This document shows positions 46,546 to 56,150 of a stretch of DNA of 64,000 nt, in pieces. The position numbers were made by a program, and so were the translations under genes. The notes beneath the pieces are model-generated. The model saw nothing but the letters and a program-made list of their open reading frames with translations. It made no database searches and had not been told where the DNA came from. The DNA lies in assembly GCF_009184635.1 (NCBI RefSeq), contig NZ_WELI01000005.1:558001-622000 (forward strand), in the 5' to 3' direction. This DNA is from Rudanella paleaurantiibacter (lineage in GTDB: Bacteria; Bacteroidota; Bacteroidia; Cytophagales; Spirosomataceae). Position 1 is the stretch's first letter. Each line of letters opens with the position of its first letter.

Positions 46546-46570
46546 TTTCAACCTTAACGATATAGATCGT

Positions 46571-48181
46571 ATGGAGACTTCATTGTGGGTGACCCTACTA
46601 ACCGATATAGTAGCCGTTGCCATTGGTGCGTTTGCCGGCTTTAAAATGGCGAGTCGGGAAAACAATAGAAAAGCGGCCGAAGCACAGTCGCAGGCCGATG
46701 TTATTCTGAAGAACGCAGAAATGCAGGCCGAGTCAATTAAGAAAGACCGGATTCTGGAGGCCAAAGAGAAATACCTCAAGCTCAAAACCGAGTTTGAAGA
46801 AGAGACAAACCGGAAGCGGCAGATTCTGACGCAAAACGAAGGCAAACTGCGGCAACGTGAGCAGGAAATTAACCAGATGCAGCAGGCTGCTCGCCAGAAA
46901 GAAAGCGAACTGAACAACCAACGCAACTCGCTCGAACAGCAACGGAACAGCCTCGATCAGCAACGGAATCACCTCAACCAACAGCTCGAAACCGCCAAGC
47001 GGAAGCAGGAAGAGGCCGAAAAAATGTTGAGCGAGCAGGTTGAGCAACTGGAAAAAATTGCCAACCTGACCGCCGAACAAGCCCGCGAGCAACTCATCAG
47101 CACGCTCAAGGCCGAGGCCGAGTCGCGCGCGTCGAGCTACATCAAGAATATTGTTGAAGAAGCGAAGCTGACGGCTACCAAAGAGGCCAAGAAAGTGGTG
47201 ATCGAGACCATTCAGCGCACCGCTACCGAGCACGCTATCGAAAACTGTGTGTCGGTTTTCAACATTGAATCCGACGACATCAAAGGCAAAGTAATCGGGC
47301 GCGAAGGGCGTAATATCCGGGCTCTCGAAGCCGCAACGGGCGTCGAAATCATTGTTGACGATACGCCGGAAGCCATCATTATTTCGGGCTTCGACCCGGT
47401 TCGGCGCGAGATTGCCCGGTTGTCGCTACACCGGCTCGTGCAGGACGGTCGGATTCACCCGGCGCGTATCGAAGAAATTGTGGCCAAAACCCGCAAGAAC
47501 ATCGAGGACGAGATCATCGAAATCGGTGAGCGGACGGTGATTGACCTCGGTATCCACGGTCTTCACCCCGAACTGATCAAGATGGTGGGTCGGATGCGTT
47601 TCCGGTCATCATACGGGCAAAACCTGTTGCAACACTCACGCGAGGTAGCCAAACTTTGCGCTACGATGGCCGCTGAGCTGGGCCTGAATGCCAAATTGGC
47701 CAAACGGGCTGGTCTGCTCCACGATATTGGCAAAGTATGGCCCGAAGAAGCCGAACTACCGCACGCTATTCTGGGCATGGAGCTGGCCAAGAAATACAAA
47801 GAGAACGCCGAGGTTTGCAACGCGATTGGGGCTCACCACGATGAAATCGAAATGACGAGCATGCTTTCACCGATTATCCAGGTTTGCGACGCCATTTCGG
47901 GCTCGCGGCCGGGTGCCCGTCGGGAGATGATGGAATCGTACATCAAGCGCCTGAAAGAACTGGAAGAGCTGGCTCAGAACTTCCCCGGTGTGCAGAAATG
48001 CTACGCGATTCAGGCTGGCCGCGAACTGCGGGTGATGGTCGATGCGGAGCGCGTAAGCGACGAGCGGGCCGGTGCTCTTTCGTTTGATATTTCGCAGAAA
48101 ATTGAGAAAGAGATGCAGTACCCCGGTCAGATCAAAGTGACTGTTATTCGGGAAATGCGCTCGGTAGCCTACGCGAAGTAA
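46571..48181 (+). CDS. rny: Ribonuclease Y
   Basis: Membrane-anchored endoribonuclease that starts mRNA decay. It has about 536 residues from the ATG at 46571 ([10 protein letters not shown]); upstream frame from 46466 overlaps the 6S RNA candidate. Its parts in order are an N-terminal membrane helix ([11 protein letters not shown]), a long coiled coil (about 30-200, very Gln/Glu-rich), a KH domain ([24 protein letters not shown]) and an HD domain with [10 protein letters not shown] and GAHHDEIE. Located right after 6S RNA, as in other Bacteroidota from memory. Confidence 0.95.
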   Translation: METSLWVTLLTDIVAVAIGAFAGFKMASRENNRKAAEAQSQADVILKNAEMQAESIKKDRILEAKEKYLKLKTEFEEETNRKRQILTQNEGKLRQREQEINQMQQAARQKESELNNQRNSLEQQRNSLDQQRNHLNQQLETAKRKQEEAEKMLSEQVEQLEKIANLTAEQAREQLISTLKAEAESRASSYIKNIVEEAKLTATKEAKKVVIETIQRTATEHAIENCVSVFNIESDDIKGKVIGREGRNIRALEAATGVEIIVDDTPEAIIISGFDPVRREIARLSLHRLVQDGRIHPARIEEIVAKTRKNIEDEIIEIGERTVIDLGIHGLHPELIKMVGRMRFRSSYGQNLLQHSREVAKLCATMAAELGLNAKLAKRAGLLHDIGKVWPEEAELPHAILGMELAKKYKENAEVCNAIGAHHDEIEMTSMLSPIIQVCDAISGSRPGARREMMESYIKRLKELEELAQNFPGVQKCYAIQAGRELRVMVDAERVSDERAGALSFDISQKIEKEMQYPGQIKVTVIREMRSVAYAK

Positions 48182-48195
48182 GCTAATCCCATTTG

Positions 48196-48240
48196 AATGG
48201 ATAATGAATAATGGTCTCCGACCCATATTCATTATCCATT
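48196..48240. repeat. Perfect AATGGATAATGAATA palindrome
   Basis: The 15-base arms at 48196-48210 and 48226-48240 are perfect reverse complements, with a 15-base loop and TTTTCT after. It lies 14 bases past the rny stop and 22 bases before the DUF4230 start. It probably terminates rny transcription and is a member of the palindrome family. Confidence 0.85.
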
Positions 48241-48261
48241 TTTCTATTCTACATTGGTGTC

Positions 48262-48915
48262 ATGGATTTTCTAAATACGCTTCTCCTTCTTTTGGTCGGC
48301 AGTGGGGCCGGGTATGCCATTGCCAACTCCATGCGCGCCAAAACCGATGTAGGCGATGCCCGCCGGGAATCGGTTGTGCTGCTCGAACGAATCGAGAAAG
48401 TATTCAAGGTGGTCATGGCCGAGGGCTATTTCTCGGAGATTTATAACTATCAGGACCAGAAGAAAATCCTGTATGTGCTCAACGACCCGAAAAAGGCCAT
48501 GATTATTGCCAAATCGAAAGTATTGGTTGGCTTTGATTTCCAGAAAGTCCGATTCTATCAGCCCGACCCGGAGCAGAAAAAGTTGATGATTGAGTCGTTT
48601 CCAGAGCCCGAAGTACTGTCGATTGATACCGACTATAAGTTCTATGACATTCAGTCGGGTTTTCTGAATCAGTTCAATAGCGAAGATTACACCAAGATTC
48701 TCGACGACGCCAAACAGGCTATGCAAAGCCGGGCCCTGCAAAGCGACTTGCCTCGTATTGCTACCAATCAGATTCAGTACATGATATACCAGCTGGCGGG
48801 CAGTATGGGCTGGGAACTGCAACTTTCGCCCGATGAGCAGTTTAAAATAGAAGCCATCCAAAAGCGGTACGATGACCTCGACGCCAGCCCGAAAACACTC
48901 GGGCCGAGCGAATGA
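48262..48915 (+). CDS. DUF4230 membrane-anchored protein
   Basis: A 217-residue protein of the DUF4230 family from the ATG at 48262 (MDFLNTLLLLLVGSGAGYAI), with one N-terminal membrane helix and the family's ILYVLNDPKKAMIIAKSKVLVGFDFQKVRFY block. An upstream alternative start at 48211 would fuse repeat sequence onto the protein. The function of the family is unknown. It overlaps the frame of the next gene's possible start by 4 bases. Confidence 0.85.
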   Translation: MDFLNTLLLLLVGSGAGYAIANSMRAKTDVGDARRESVVLLERIEKVFKVVMAEGYFSEIYNYQDQKKILYVLNDPKKAMIIAKSKVLVGFDFQKVRFYQPDPEQKKLMIESFPEPEVLSIDTDYKFYDIQSGFLNQFNSEDYTKILDDAKQAMQSRALQSDLPRIATNQIQYMIYQLAGSMGWELQLSPDEQFKIEAIQKRYDDLDASPKTLGPSE

Positions 48916-48938
48916 AATCATCCGCGCGTTGTCGACCC

Positions 48939-50939
48939 ATGAAGCAACTGTTTACCCTCCTTTTCGTTTTAGGGTCGTACCTGACCGCCCTTGCCCAACT
49001 AACCGAAGGCATCGATGCCTGTCAGAGCACTAAAGTCCGCTACTTTGGCAAGTGGTTTGCCGATGCCCAGGCCCGGCAGGCTTCGGTGGCCGATTACCAA
49101 TCGGGAGCAGCCTACCCCGGCGATCCCACCATCGACATAACCTACTACGGGCTGGCGTTGCGCCTGACCCATACCCCCGCTTACCTCAACGGGGCCGCCA
49201 CCCTCTCACTCAAAGCCACGACGGCCAATCTGGGTCAGTTTTTTCTGGATCTCAGCCCACAACACCGCGTTGACTCAGTGAAATCGGGTGGGCAAAAACT
49301 GGCTTTCACCCGCACCACCGACCGGGTACAGATTTCGCTGCCACAACCGCTATCGGTGGGGCAATCCCTTACGCTTACCGTTTATTATCAGGGCAATCCG
49401 GCCAGCCTGAATGGGTTTGGCTCCTTTGCGTTTGCCACCCACGGCCCAACCAATGCACCCGTTATCTGGACATTGAGCGAGCCTTACGGAGCCAAAGACT
49501 GGTTTCCGTGCAAAGACACCCCAGCCGACAAAGCCGATTCGTCGGCCGTTTCGATTACGGCGGCTCGTCAATTTGTGTCAGTCTCAAACGGCCGACTGGT
49601 GAGCACGACCGAAAATCCCGACAGTACCCGGACGTACCACTGGCGAAACAGCTACCCCATTGCTCAGTACCTGATTTCGCTGGCAATGACCAACTACGAA
49701 CGGTACGACACACCGTTTGCGACCAACGGGCAAACCATGCCGGTGACCCACTACATTTACCCGGAAACGTTGCCGTCGATCCGACCTAATCTGGACGTAA
49801 CCCCTCGTATGCTGGCGCTTTTCAGCGACCTGTTTGGCCCCTACCCTTTTTTGCGCGAAAAGTACGGACACGCGCAATTTGGCTGGGGGGGCGGTATGGA
49901 ACACCAAACGATTTCGTCGATGGGAGGCTGGACATCCAGTCTGATTGCGCACGAACTGGCTCACCAATGGTTTGGCGATAAAATCACCTGCCGCGACTGG
50001 CAGAATATCTGGCTCAACGAGGGATTTGCTTCGTATGCCGAGGCCTTGTACGCCCAATCGGCAACGGGCCAGGCCGCTTACACGGCTACCATGAACACAT
50101 TTATGAGCCGTGCCCGCAACGCAACCGGCACCCTCTACGTGCAGAACATCGACAACGTAAATACCATTTTCGATAGCAACCGCAGTTATGCCAAAGGGGC
50201 TACGGTACTGCATATGTTACGCGGAGTACTGGGCGATGCCGCTTTTTTCAAAGCTATCCGGGCCTATGCCGCCGATCCAACAGTGGCGTATGGCACGGCT
50301 GTAACGGAAGATCTACAACGTATTGTCGAGACCTCTTCGGGCAGGAAATTAGATTACTTTTTCAGGCAGTGGGTATATGGAGAGGGGCATCCGGCCTATA
50401 CCGTTGCCTGGTCGAACAGCCCACAGGCCAACAGTTCAGGGGTTCGGGTGCGTATTCAGCAGGCACCGCGCTCATCGAGCCCCGGCTCGTTTACTATGCC
50501 CGTTCAGTTGCGGGTTCAATCGTCGGCCGGCGACACCCTGTTAACCGTATTTAACGATCAGGCCGACCAGTATTTTACGTTGCCCGCCAAGGGAACCCCT
50601 ACCGGCGTGGTTCTCGACCCCGACAATTGGATTCTGAAAACCGTTACTTCTACTACACTGGTAACGGGCAATGAGCCCTCTGCCGAAAGCACGCTGGTGG
50701 TATTTCCCAACCCTGCTTCCGACCAACTTTCCATCCGGTTTACGGCTCCCCAGGCCGGGCGGGCGAGCATCCACCTATACTCAAGCCTGGGCCAATCGGT
50801 TTTACAATTTACCAGTGTACCTGTACGGGCGGGCGAGCAAACCCTGTCGGTTCCCCTGGGGCATACTCCACCCGGCCGTTACGTACTAACGCTCGAAACG
50901 CCGACCGGTCGACAATCAACCGCGGTCTGGATTCGGTAA
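48939..50939 (+). CDS. M1 family metallopeptidase with T9SS type A sorting domain
   Basis: A secreted aminopeptidase-like zinc enzyme of about 666 residues; the start at 48939 gives MKQLFTLLFVLGSYLTALAQ, while the frame extends to 48912. The zinc site is HELAHQWFGDKITCRDWQNIWLNEGF (HExxH with Glu 18 residues later). The usual GxMEN peptide-binding motif reads GGMEHQ here. The C-terminus LVVFPNPASDQLSIRFTAPQAGRASIHLY is a T9SS domain, so it is surface-bound or released. Confidence 0.92.
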   Translation: MKQLFTLLFVLGSYLTALAQLTEGIDACQSTKVRYFGKWFADAQARQASVADYQSGAAYPGDPTIDITYYGLALRLTHTPAYLNGAATLSLKATTANLGQFFLDLSPQHRVDSVKSGGQKLAFTRTTDRVQISLPQPLSVGQSLTLTVYYQGNPASLNGFGSFAFATHGPTNAPVIWTLSEPYGAKDWFPCKDTPADKADSSAVSITAARQFVSVSNGRLVSTTENPDSTRTYHWRNSYPIAQYLISLAMTNYERYDTPFATNGQTMPVTHYIYPETLPSIRPNLDVTPRMLALFSDLFGPYPFLREKYGHAQFGWGGGMEHQTISSMGGWTSSLIAHELAHQWFGDKITCRDWQNIWLNEGFASYAEALYAQSATGQAAYTATMNTFMSRARNATGTLYVQNIDNVNTIFDSNRSYAKGATVLHMLRGVLGDAAFFKAIRAYAADPTVAYGTAVTEDLQRIVETSSGRKLDYFFRQWVYGEGHPAYTVAWSNSPQANSSGVRVRIQQAPRSSSPGSFTMPVQLRVQSSAGDTLLTVFNDQADQYFTLPAKGTPTGVVLDPDNWILKTVTSTTLVTGNEPSAESTLVVFPNPASDQLSIRFTAPQAGRASIHLYSSLGQSVLQFTSVPVRAGEQTLSVPLGHTPPGRYVLTLETPTGRQSTAVWIR

Positions 50940-50983
50940 GATGTTGGGCATACGAGTTCGTTCGGATTCACCAGCCCGCCCAT

Positions 50984-51397
50984 TCAGCTCGTTTTCTCCT
51001 GAAGTCCAACCACGTCTTCAAATAAAGGCGCGTACGTATCAGGCAGAGTCAGCCTAAGCTTATGAATCTCGCCCGCTGTCACCAGTTGTCCGAGCAACTT
51101 CATAAACGTCAGTGTGTAATGCTGTCCCTGCTCGTCGACAACTCCGGCGCGGTCGGCTACCCGCTCGTAAAACTCAGATAAGGAAAAGCGTTGGCCCTGG
51201 TCGCGATCTTCCGGTTTGATTTCTTTGATCACATCGGCCAGAGGAGCGGGCAACTGCGACGCTAGCTTATCGGCCGCATTACCCGCCATATGGTCGGTGA
51301 GTGTGTGCAGAAAAGCCCGGCTTATATTCATTACCTCATCCTGCGTTTGTACGCCCAGTTGCTCCTTCGCTACGTGCAAAAAATCATTATACTGCAT
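50984..51397 (-). CDS. DUF2267 domain protein
   Basis: A 137-residue soluble protein. The family pattern is MQYNDFLHVAKEQLG near the start, SRAFLHTLTDHMAGNAADKLASQLPAPLADVI, and FSLSEFYERVADRAGV later, with two similar halves. The function is unknown. It converges on the M1 peptidase gene and is upstream, on the same strand, of the Ig-like protein terminator. Confidence 0.88.
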   Translation of the reverse strand: MQYNDFLHVAKEQLGVQTQDEVMNISRAFLHTLTDHMAGNAADKLASQLPAPLADVIKEIKPEDRDQGQRFSLSEFYERVADRAGVVDEQGQHYTLTFMKLLGQLVTAGEIHKLRLTLPDTYAPLFEDVVGLQEKTS

Positions 51398-51469
51398 AAC
51401 GTCGATATAGTTAGTTCTTATAGTACAACCCCACTTTTACCGGTTGGTTTATGCTTTTTACGCAAAACA

Positions 51470-51501
51470 AAACGCCAGCACCCCACAGGGCACTGGCGTT
51501 T
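51470..51501 (-). terminator. Terminator of the collar operon
   Basis: Nine-bp arms AAACGCCAG (51470-51478) and CTGGCGTTT (51493-51501). On the minus strand the stem is followed by TTTTGTTTTGCG, just past the Ig-like protein stop at 51521. Confidence 0.75.
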
Positions 51502-51520
51502 GTACAGATACGAGCAGCAT

Positions 51521-54436
51521 TTATCGACCGCCCGGCGCCCCCAATAAACGCCGGTTTTCGGCTGGAGAAGCTAATCCAAGTGGTTTACCGACCGCACCTG
51601 GCTTAGCCAGCCCAGATGCCGCCGGTGTAGCAACACGTGCTGCACCTGACGGCATTACACACGAGGCTGAGATAGTAGTGGTGGCGGTCAAGCTCACAAT
51701 AATAAAGGGGGCCTGCTCACCCGTCGACCAAACGACAACGTTGGGACTTGGACATCCACTGGCTGTAAGCTGAATGGTCTGGCCAACGCAAGCGGTCGTT
51801 TGTGAAGCCGTGATCGACAAGCTACTCACCGTAAACGACGAACTAGCCGGGCTGTACACCGAGCCGTTATAAATCACCTTCAGGCGATACCCCGCCGACG
51901 ATACCAGGGCGGCAGGAATGGTAAACGTTAGGCTACTGGCGGTACTGCTGGAGGGCGTAACGGTGGTTGAGTTGACTCCAAAAACACCGTTTCCGTCCGA
52001 AACCTCCACCGTAAAGGCCGTTGGGTTTACGAAACTACACGCAGCCGGTGCGTACGTTACTACAAACGGCAAGCCCGGCCCAGTACTGGTAGAAACCAAT
52101 GTAGGGGCTGCCGCAAACGCAATGGCGGTTACACTCACACTCACCGATCCTGTAACGGAGCAGCCCGACGCATTATCGGTCACGGTATAACTGTACACTT
52201 TGCGACCATTAGCCGTCAGGGTATTCAGTGTACCAGGTATAGTTACAGAAGCCGTATTGTGGGCCGGAGAAGGCACATTTGCCGTCCATTGGGCAGCCCC
52301 ACTCCCTGTCGTTTCCACCCAATTATACGACAGTCCGTCTACCCCACCCGTGGCAGTTACCCCCACTGTAAAGGGTTGCTCCGCACAAACAAGTGCGGGC
52401 GTAACCGACGTAGCCGAGATGGCCGGCGTCAGGGTATTTTGCGTGACCGAAGTCGTTTGCAAAGTCGTACACCCATTGGGCCCTGTTACCGTTACCGAGT
52501 AGGTACCGGGACTCGAAATAACCCGGGTATTAACCGTCGACTGGGTTCCCAACACGCCCGAAGGCCCCCGGAAACTATACACCACATCGGCGGTAGTGCT
52601 CCCCGCCGTCATCGTTACGGACGGGATAGCACAAGTCAGAACGGTGCTACTCGCCAAGAGGGTAACGGTTTGAGGAGGTACCAAATCAGGAAGTACCGTA
52701 TTGGCGGCAACGCTCGTACAACCGTTGGTATTTGACGTAATCACCACCGAGTAAATTCCGGGCGTATTCACGATCCGGATATTGCCCGACCCTGCAACCA
52801 CTCCCCCGGCATTGCGGAACTGATACCCAAAGGAGCCCGTGGTGGAAGTACTGGCCGTGAGGGTAGCCGAGCCGGTACAAGATACCACACCGTCTACCGC
52901 CAATAACGGATCTGCCGGCGGGGTCTGGTCGAGCAGAACAGTGGTAGATGCCGTACTGGTACAGGTATTTGGTGCCGTAGCGGTTACCGAATACAGACCA
53001 GGCGCGGACGTTGTGAATACCCGGATGTTGTTGGCAACCCCAATGGGGCCCGTGGGGCCGGTGTATGCAAACGTGGTCGATGGCGTAGTTGTACTGGCCG
53101 TGAGAGATACGCTCAGAGCCGTACAGGTGATGGGACCACTGGGTGTGAGAGCCAAAGCCTGGGGCGGATCGTTGACGGTGAGCAAGGCCGTCAGCGATGT
53201 TACCGACGAGGGTTCGGTGGGCTCCATGGCAATGCACCGGTACCGGGTATTGTGCAGCCCCGACGCACTGAGTACCGTCAGGGTTTGTGAGGTTACCCCG
53301 CTATACACGGTCCCGTCGGTCAGGTCGGTCCAGGAAGTTCCATTGGGAGACACTTGCCATTTGTACGTTTGTGCATTCTGCGACGTGATAGCAAACTGGG
53401 TCTGCTGATACGAGCATATCGTCCGGCTTTGGGGTTGCGCCGTAATTTTCACCTGCAATACCGTGAACACACAGGCATTGGGCATGGTAAAACCAGTCGG
53501 AATCGCCGATTGAGGGCAATCGAGATTGGGGTTGGGCTGATAGATAAAGCCATCACAGCCTCCACCCGTTGGGTACGTCCAACGGAGAGCGGTTGGGTTA
53601 TTGCCGGTGGCACGGGCATAAACCGACTGCCGCAACTGTTTCGGAAAACCCAATGTAATGTTGCCTGGATTGGCACAATCGTACTTGGCAAGGTTGTACA
53701 GGAAGTTAAAGAAATAGACGTTATCGGGTGGATCGGGTACCGACAGCTCAAAGGCCGAATTACCCATTACCAACGTCGATGGCAGCGTTGAGCTGCTCGA
53801 ATTGGGAGGGGAGCTATCAAAGAGTGTACTGTTCCAGCCGCCTTCGCCCCGAATCAACACCCCCGTCAGAACGGTTGGGTTAGGTGCCCGTGGCGATGCT
53901 GCCTGGTAGGCAAAAATCTGATCGGGAGACCCATCCGAAAGATCCATATAATAGGTATCGGTACAGGGAGGCTGTGAATTAGTAGCCAGAAGGGCGGCTG
54001 TTTCAACACCGGCTGCTGTACCGAGCGAAGCCGACGGGCTGTACTTACACCGAATGGCGATTTGGGTACCGGCCGCTACGCTCACGGAGGTTGTCCATGA
54101 AATTATACCATCATTGGTACCACCCGAACCGGTTCCGTTATTGGCCGGGCTGGCTACCCGGCGGCTCTGAAAACCGCCCCCACTAACCCACCCATAATCG
54201 GTGAAATATATAACCGTACCCGCTGCCAGATCCTTCAGTGGTATAAACACAAACTGATCGTTTACACTGCTACCATTACACTTGTCGTCCGACGAGTTGT
54301 AGGCAGTAATCATGACATCGCCAACGCCCAGAACGTTGGTTGGGGCCGGAATTGTCTGGGCACGGATGCCCCTAAGCCCCGCCCATATGCAGAGCAGGCC
54401 GGTTATCAGAAGAAAGCGGTAGCGGATTGTTGTCAT
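51521..54436 (-). CDS. Giant Ig-like surface protein of the collar operon
   Basis: A 971-residue exported protein with a signal peptide (MTTIRYRFLLITGLLCIWAGL). The first 300 residues contain VLGVGDVMITAYNSSDDKCNG, AGTVIYFTDYGWV and GTQIAIRCKYS, resembling surface modules near nucleases and lamin-tail-like domains. After this come several Ig-like units with CTSTAS and NGCT patterns. The end repeats the WSTGEQ module of the protein at 40309, then a 40-residue Ala/Gly/Pro tail. It is the last gene of an operon with three collar proteins and a binding-protein fold. Its ligand is unknown. Confidence 0.78.
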   Translation of the reverse strand: MTTIRYRFLLITGLLCIWAGLRGIRAQTIPAPTNVLGVGDVMITAYNSSDDKCNGSSVNDQFVFIPLKDLAAGTVIYFTDYGWVSGGGFQSRRVASPANNGTGSGGTNDGIISWTTSVSVAAGTQIAIRCKYSPSASLGTAAGVETAALLATNSQPPCTDTYYMDLSDGSPDQIFAYQAASPRAPNPTVLTGVLIRGEGGWNSTLFDSSPPNSSSSTLPSTLVMGNSAFELSVPDPPDNVYFFNFLYNLAKYDCANPGNITLGFPKQLRQSVYARATGNNPTALRWTYPTGGGCDGFIYQPNPNLDCPQSAIPTGFTMPNACVFTVLQVKITAQPQSRTICSYQQTQFAITSQNAQTYKWQVSPNGTSWTDLTDGTVYSGVTSQTLTVLSASGLHNTRYRCIAMEPTEPSSVTSLTALLTVNDPPQALALTPSGPITCTALSVSLTASTTTPSTTFAYTGPTGPIGVANNIRVFTTSAPGLYSVTATAPNTCTSTASTTVLLDQTPPADPLLAVDGVVSCTGSATLTASTSTTGSFGYQFRNAGGVVAGSGNIRIVNTPGIYSVVITSNTNGCTSVAANTVLPDLVPPQTVTLLASSTVLTCAIPSVTMTAGSTTADVVYSFRGPSGVLGTQSTVNTRVISSPGTYSVTVTGPNGCTTLQTTSVTQNTLTPAISATSVTPALVCAEQPFTVGVTATGGVDGLSYNWVETTGSGAAQWTANVPSPAHNTASVTIPGTLNTLTANGRKVYSYTVTDNASGCSVTGSVSVSVTAIAFAAAPTLVSTSTGPGLPFVVTYAPAACSFVNPTAFTVEVSDGNGVFGVNSTTVTPSSSTASSLTFTIPAALVSSAGYRLKVIYNGSVYSPASSSFTVSSLSITASQTTACVGQTIQLTASGCPSPNVVVWSTGEQAPFIIVSLTATTTISASCVMPSGAARVATPAASGLAKPGAVGKPLGLASPAENRRLLGAPGGR

Positions 54437-54461
54437 AGTCTGAAGGAAAGGCGTGACGGTC

Positions 54462-55604
54462 TCATATGCAGAGGTAAATGTTGTTCCAGCCGGTATGCTG
54501 CCCCACAGGCGGCTCCGCCAGAAACATAGCCCGATCCTGCTGCCAGTCGGGCTCTTCGGTTAGGTTAGCGAGTTGGGTGTACTCTGCTTCGGTACCGGCC
54601 AGAGTAGCCCTGTATTGCGGCCCGAATGAGTAGCGCGTTTCGGGGTCGAACGTTACAGCCCCCCGCGGCCCGGTAAAGGTATATTGGGCAAGTGCCGACG
54701 CGTGTTCAGCACCTGGGTAGCCCGTTTGCCGGAGTAACCCGTCGTAAAATGTTAGAATCAAACCGGCCTCATAGCCCAGCAACGATAGCAGATTTGCCTG
54801 CCGCCCTCGCTGTTGCATAGCCCCTATAAACGCTGCATTCTCGGGCGTATCCAGTTGCAGTGACCAGGGCGTATGACCTTGGGCCTCCAAACCTGTGTAA
54901 GGCACATTGCGCAACATGGTTTCTTCCAGTAGCATGGGCCCCAACCAAAGCGGCAAACGCCCCGGCAGCGTTGGGTAAGCCTGCAAAAACTGACTTGCCA
55001 TATCGCCTGCATACAAGGCGACCACGGCCTGTCCCTCACCAGATTGCATGCCAGCCACCAGCGCATCAAATGTGACCTCCTGCGGCTTGTGCGAGCTCAC
55101 GAAGTACTGCACCATATGCCCGCCATTAGGTACAACTCCCTGCGATAAGGCATACCCCTGTAAGTACCCCGCATCATAAAACGAACAAGCCTGTATAACT
55201 CCTTTCTGCCCATTCTGAACGGCTTTTCGGGCGGTGAGCCGGGTACTCAGGCAAAACTGCAGCGAGTGAAATAAGACCGCCGGGTGGCGAGGTAAATCCA
55301 GAAAAAATTCACCCAGTGTTTCGAGCACAAGCAGCAACCGATTGGCCCCGGCCACCAGCGGAACGATGGTTTCAACGGTTCGCCGGTTCATCAGACTCAC
55401 GATAATATCGACACCATCCTGAAGCAAAAGCTTCTGAGTTTTATCGCGTAGTTGTTCAGTATCGAGGCCAAGCCCGATGTTCTCAATCACCAGTGTCACC
55501 TCAGCCAGCCCATTACTGGCAAACCCGGCCCGTATGCCTTCTACCACATCGAATGCCAACGACGGGTAAAGCGACGAGTGCGGTATCAAAACGCCAAGTT
55601 TCAT
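54462..55604 (-). CDS. Periplasmic-binding-protein-fold protein without a signal peptide
   Basis: A 380-residue protein starting MKLGVLIPHSSLYPSLAFDVVEGIRAGFASNG, the pattern of type I periplasmic binding proteins for branched amino acids (Peripla_BP_6). VSLMNRRTVETIVPLV and VVALYAGDMASQFLQAY fit the two lobes. There is no signal peptide or membrane segment, so by sequence it stays in the cytoplasm, and no permease or ATPase gene is nearby. The ATG at 55604 is chosen over a TTG at 55613. It lies 9 bases after the collar gene before it. Confidence 0.75.
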   Translation of the reverse strand: MKLGVLIPHSSLYPSLAFDVVEGIRAGFASNGLAEVTLVIENIGLGLDTEQLRDKTQKLLLQDGVDIIVSLMNRRTVETIVPLVAGANRLLLVLETLGEFFLDLPRHPAVLFHSLQFCLSTRLTARKAVQNGQKGVIQACSFYDAGYLQGYALSQGVVPNGGHMVQYFVSSHKPQEVTFDALVAGMQSGEGQAVVALYAGDMASQFLQAYPTLPGRLPLWLGPMLLEETMLRNVPYTGLEAQGHTPWSLQLDTPENAAFIGAMQQRGRQANLLSLLGYEAGLILTFYDGLLRQTGYPGAEHASALAQYTFTGPRGAVTFDPETRYSFGPQYRATLAGTEAEYTQLANLTEEPDWQQDRAMFLAEPPVGQHTGWNNIYLCI

Positions 55605-55613
55605 GGGCAGCAA

Positions 55614-56138
55614 TTAGTTTTGGGTTGGGTACACTCCCTGCAAGGCAATTACGAAATTGATGACGGTGTAGGGCTGCATGGTGGTAAAGGGTTGCCCCCC
55701 CCCGGCCGATCCGGTATTTGACAGGGTTGACCCAACAGCCAGATTCACATCAGCATTAGGCCCATAGCTGCCCGTAGTGGTTGCCGCCGGAAACGCACCG
55801 GTCGGATTGTTGGTTGTTCCTGGCCCGGTATTGCAGGGGGGCCTAAAGGTTAAATCATGCGTATGGGCTGGCAGATTACTGATATTGAGCGTAGCCGTAG
55901 TTGCTCCCGTCACCTGACCGAGAATAAAGTTGTCGCCCCAATGCATGGGAAGCCGACCCCGCAAGTCGGGCAACGCAAAGTTTACCCGTCCATCCCCACC
56001 GTAGGTAGTTCCCAAAAGAGAAAATAGAGCCTGATTCTGATTGATCGGCAAAATCTGACCATTACACTGTGCCCAACCTTGTGGCGCATAATTAAATGCG
56101 ACCATACTGATTGAGGCTAAAAAAGGATTATCATTCAT
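55614..56138 (-). CDS. Phage tail collar-domain protein (MdpB-like), copy 3
   Basis: A 174-residue protein. The collar domain block is APQGWAQCNGQILPINQNQALF then YGGDGRVNFALPDLRGRLPMHWG, followed by NLPAHTHDL and an Ala/Gly/Thr/Asn-rich middle, ending TMQPYTVINFVIALQGVYPT. It has no signal peptide. It is the third of three tandem paralogues and is followed without space by the binding-protein gene. In phages the collar domain forms the tail fibre or short tail tip; its role here is unknown. Confidence 0.88.
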   Translation of the reverse strand: MNDNPFLASISMVAFNYAPQGWAQCNGQILPINQNQALFSLLGTTYGGDGRVNFALPDLRGRLPMHWGDNFILGQVTGATTATLNISNLPAHTHDLTFRPPCNTGPGTTNNPTGAFPAATTTGSYGPNADVNLAVGSTLSNTGSAGGGQPFTTMQPYTVINFVIALQGVYPTQN

Positions 56139-56150
56139 AACAGGTTCCGG

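Noticed and set aside
46340-46570. SRP RNA, RNase P RNA or tmRNA instead of 6S
   Set aside because: The SRP GGAAGCAG-type loop, the RNase P GAGGAAAGTCC motif and a tRNA-like end are all absent, while two 6S-like strings are in order.
46466-46570. N-terminal extension of RNase Y from 46466
   Set aside because: It overlaps the 6S RNA candidate and lacks the membrane-helix start that begins at METSLWV (46571).
52259-53791. Long plus-strand ORFs opposite the Ig-like gene
   Set aside because: They are shadow frames of the minus-strand gene, with no signal peptide, domain or conserved motif.
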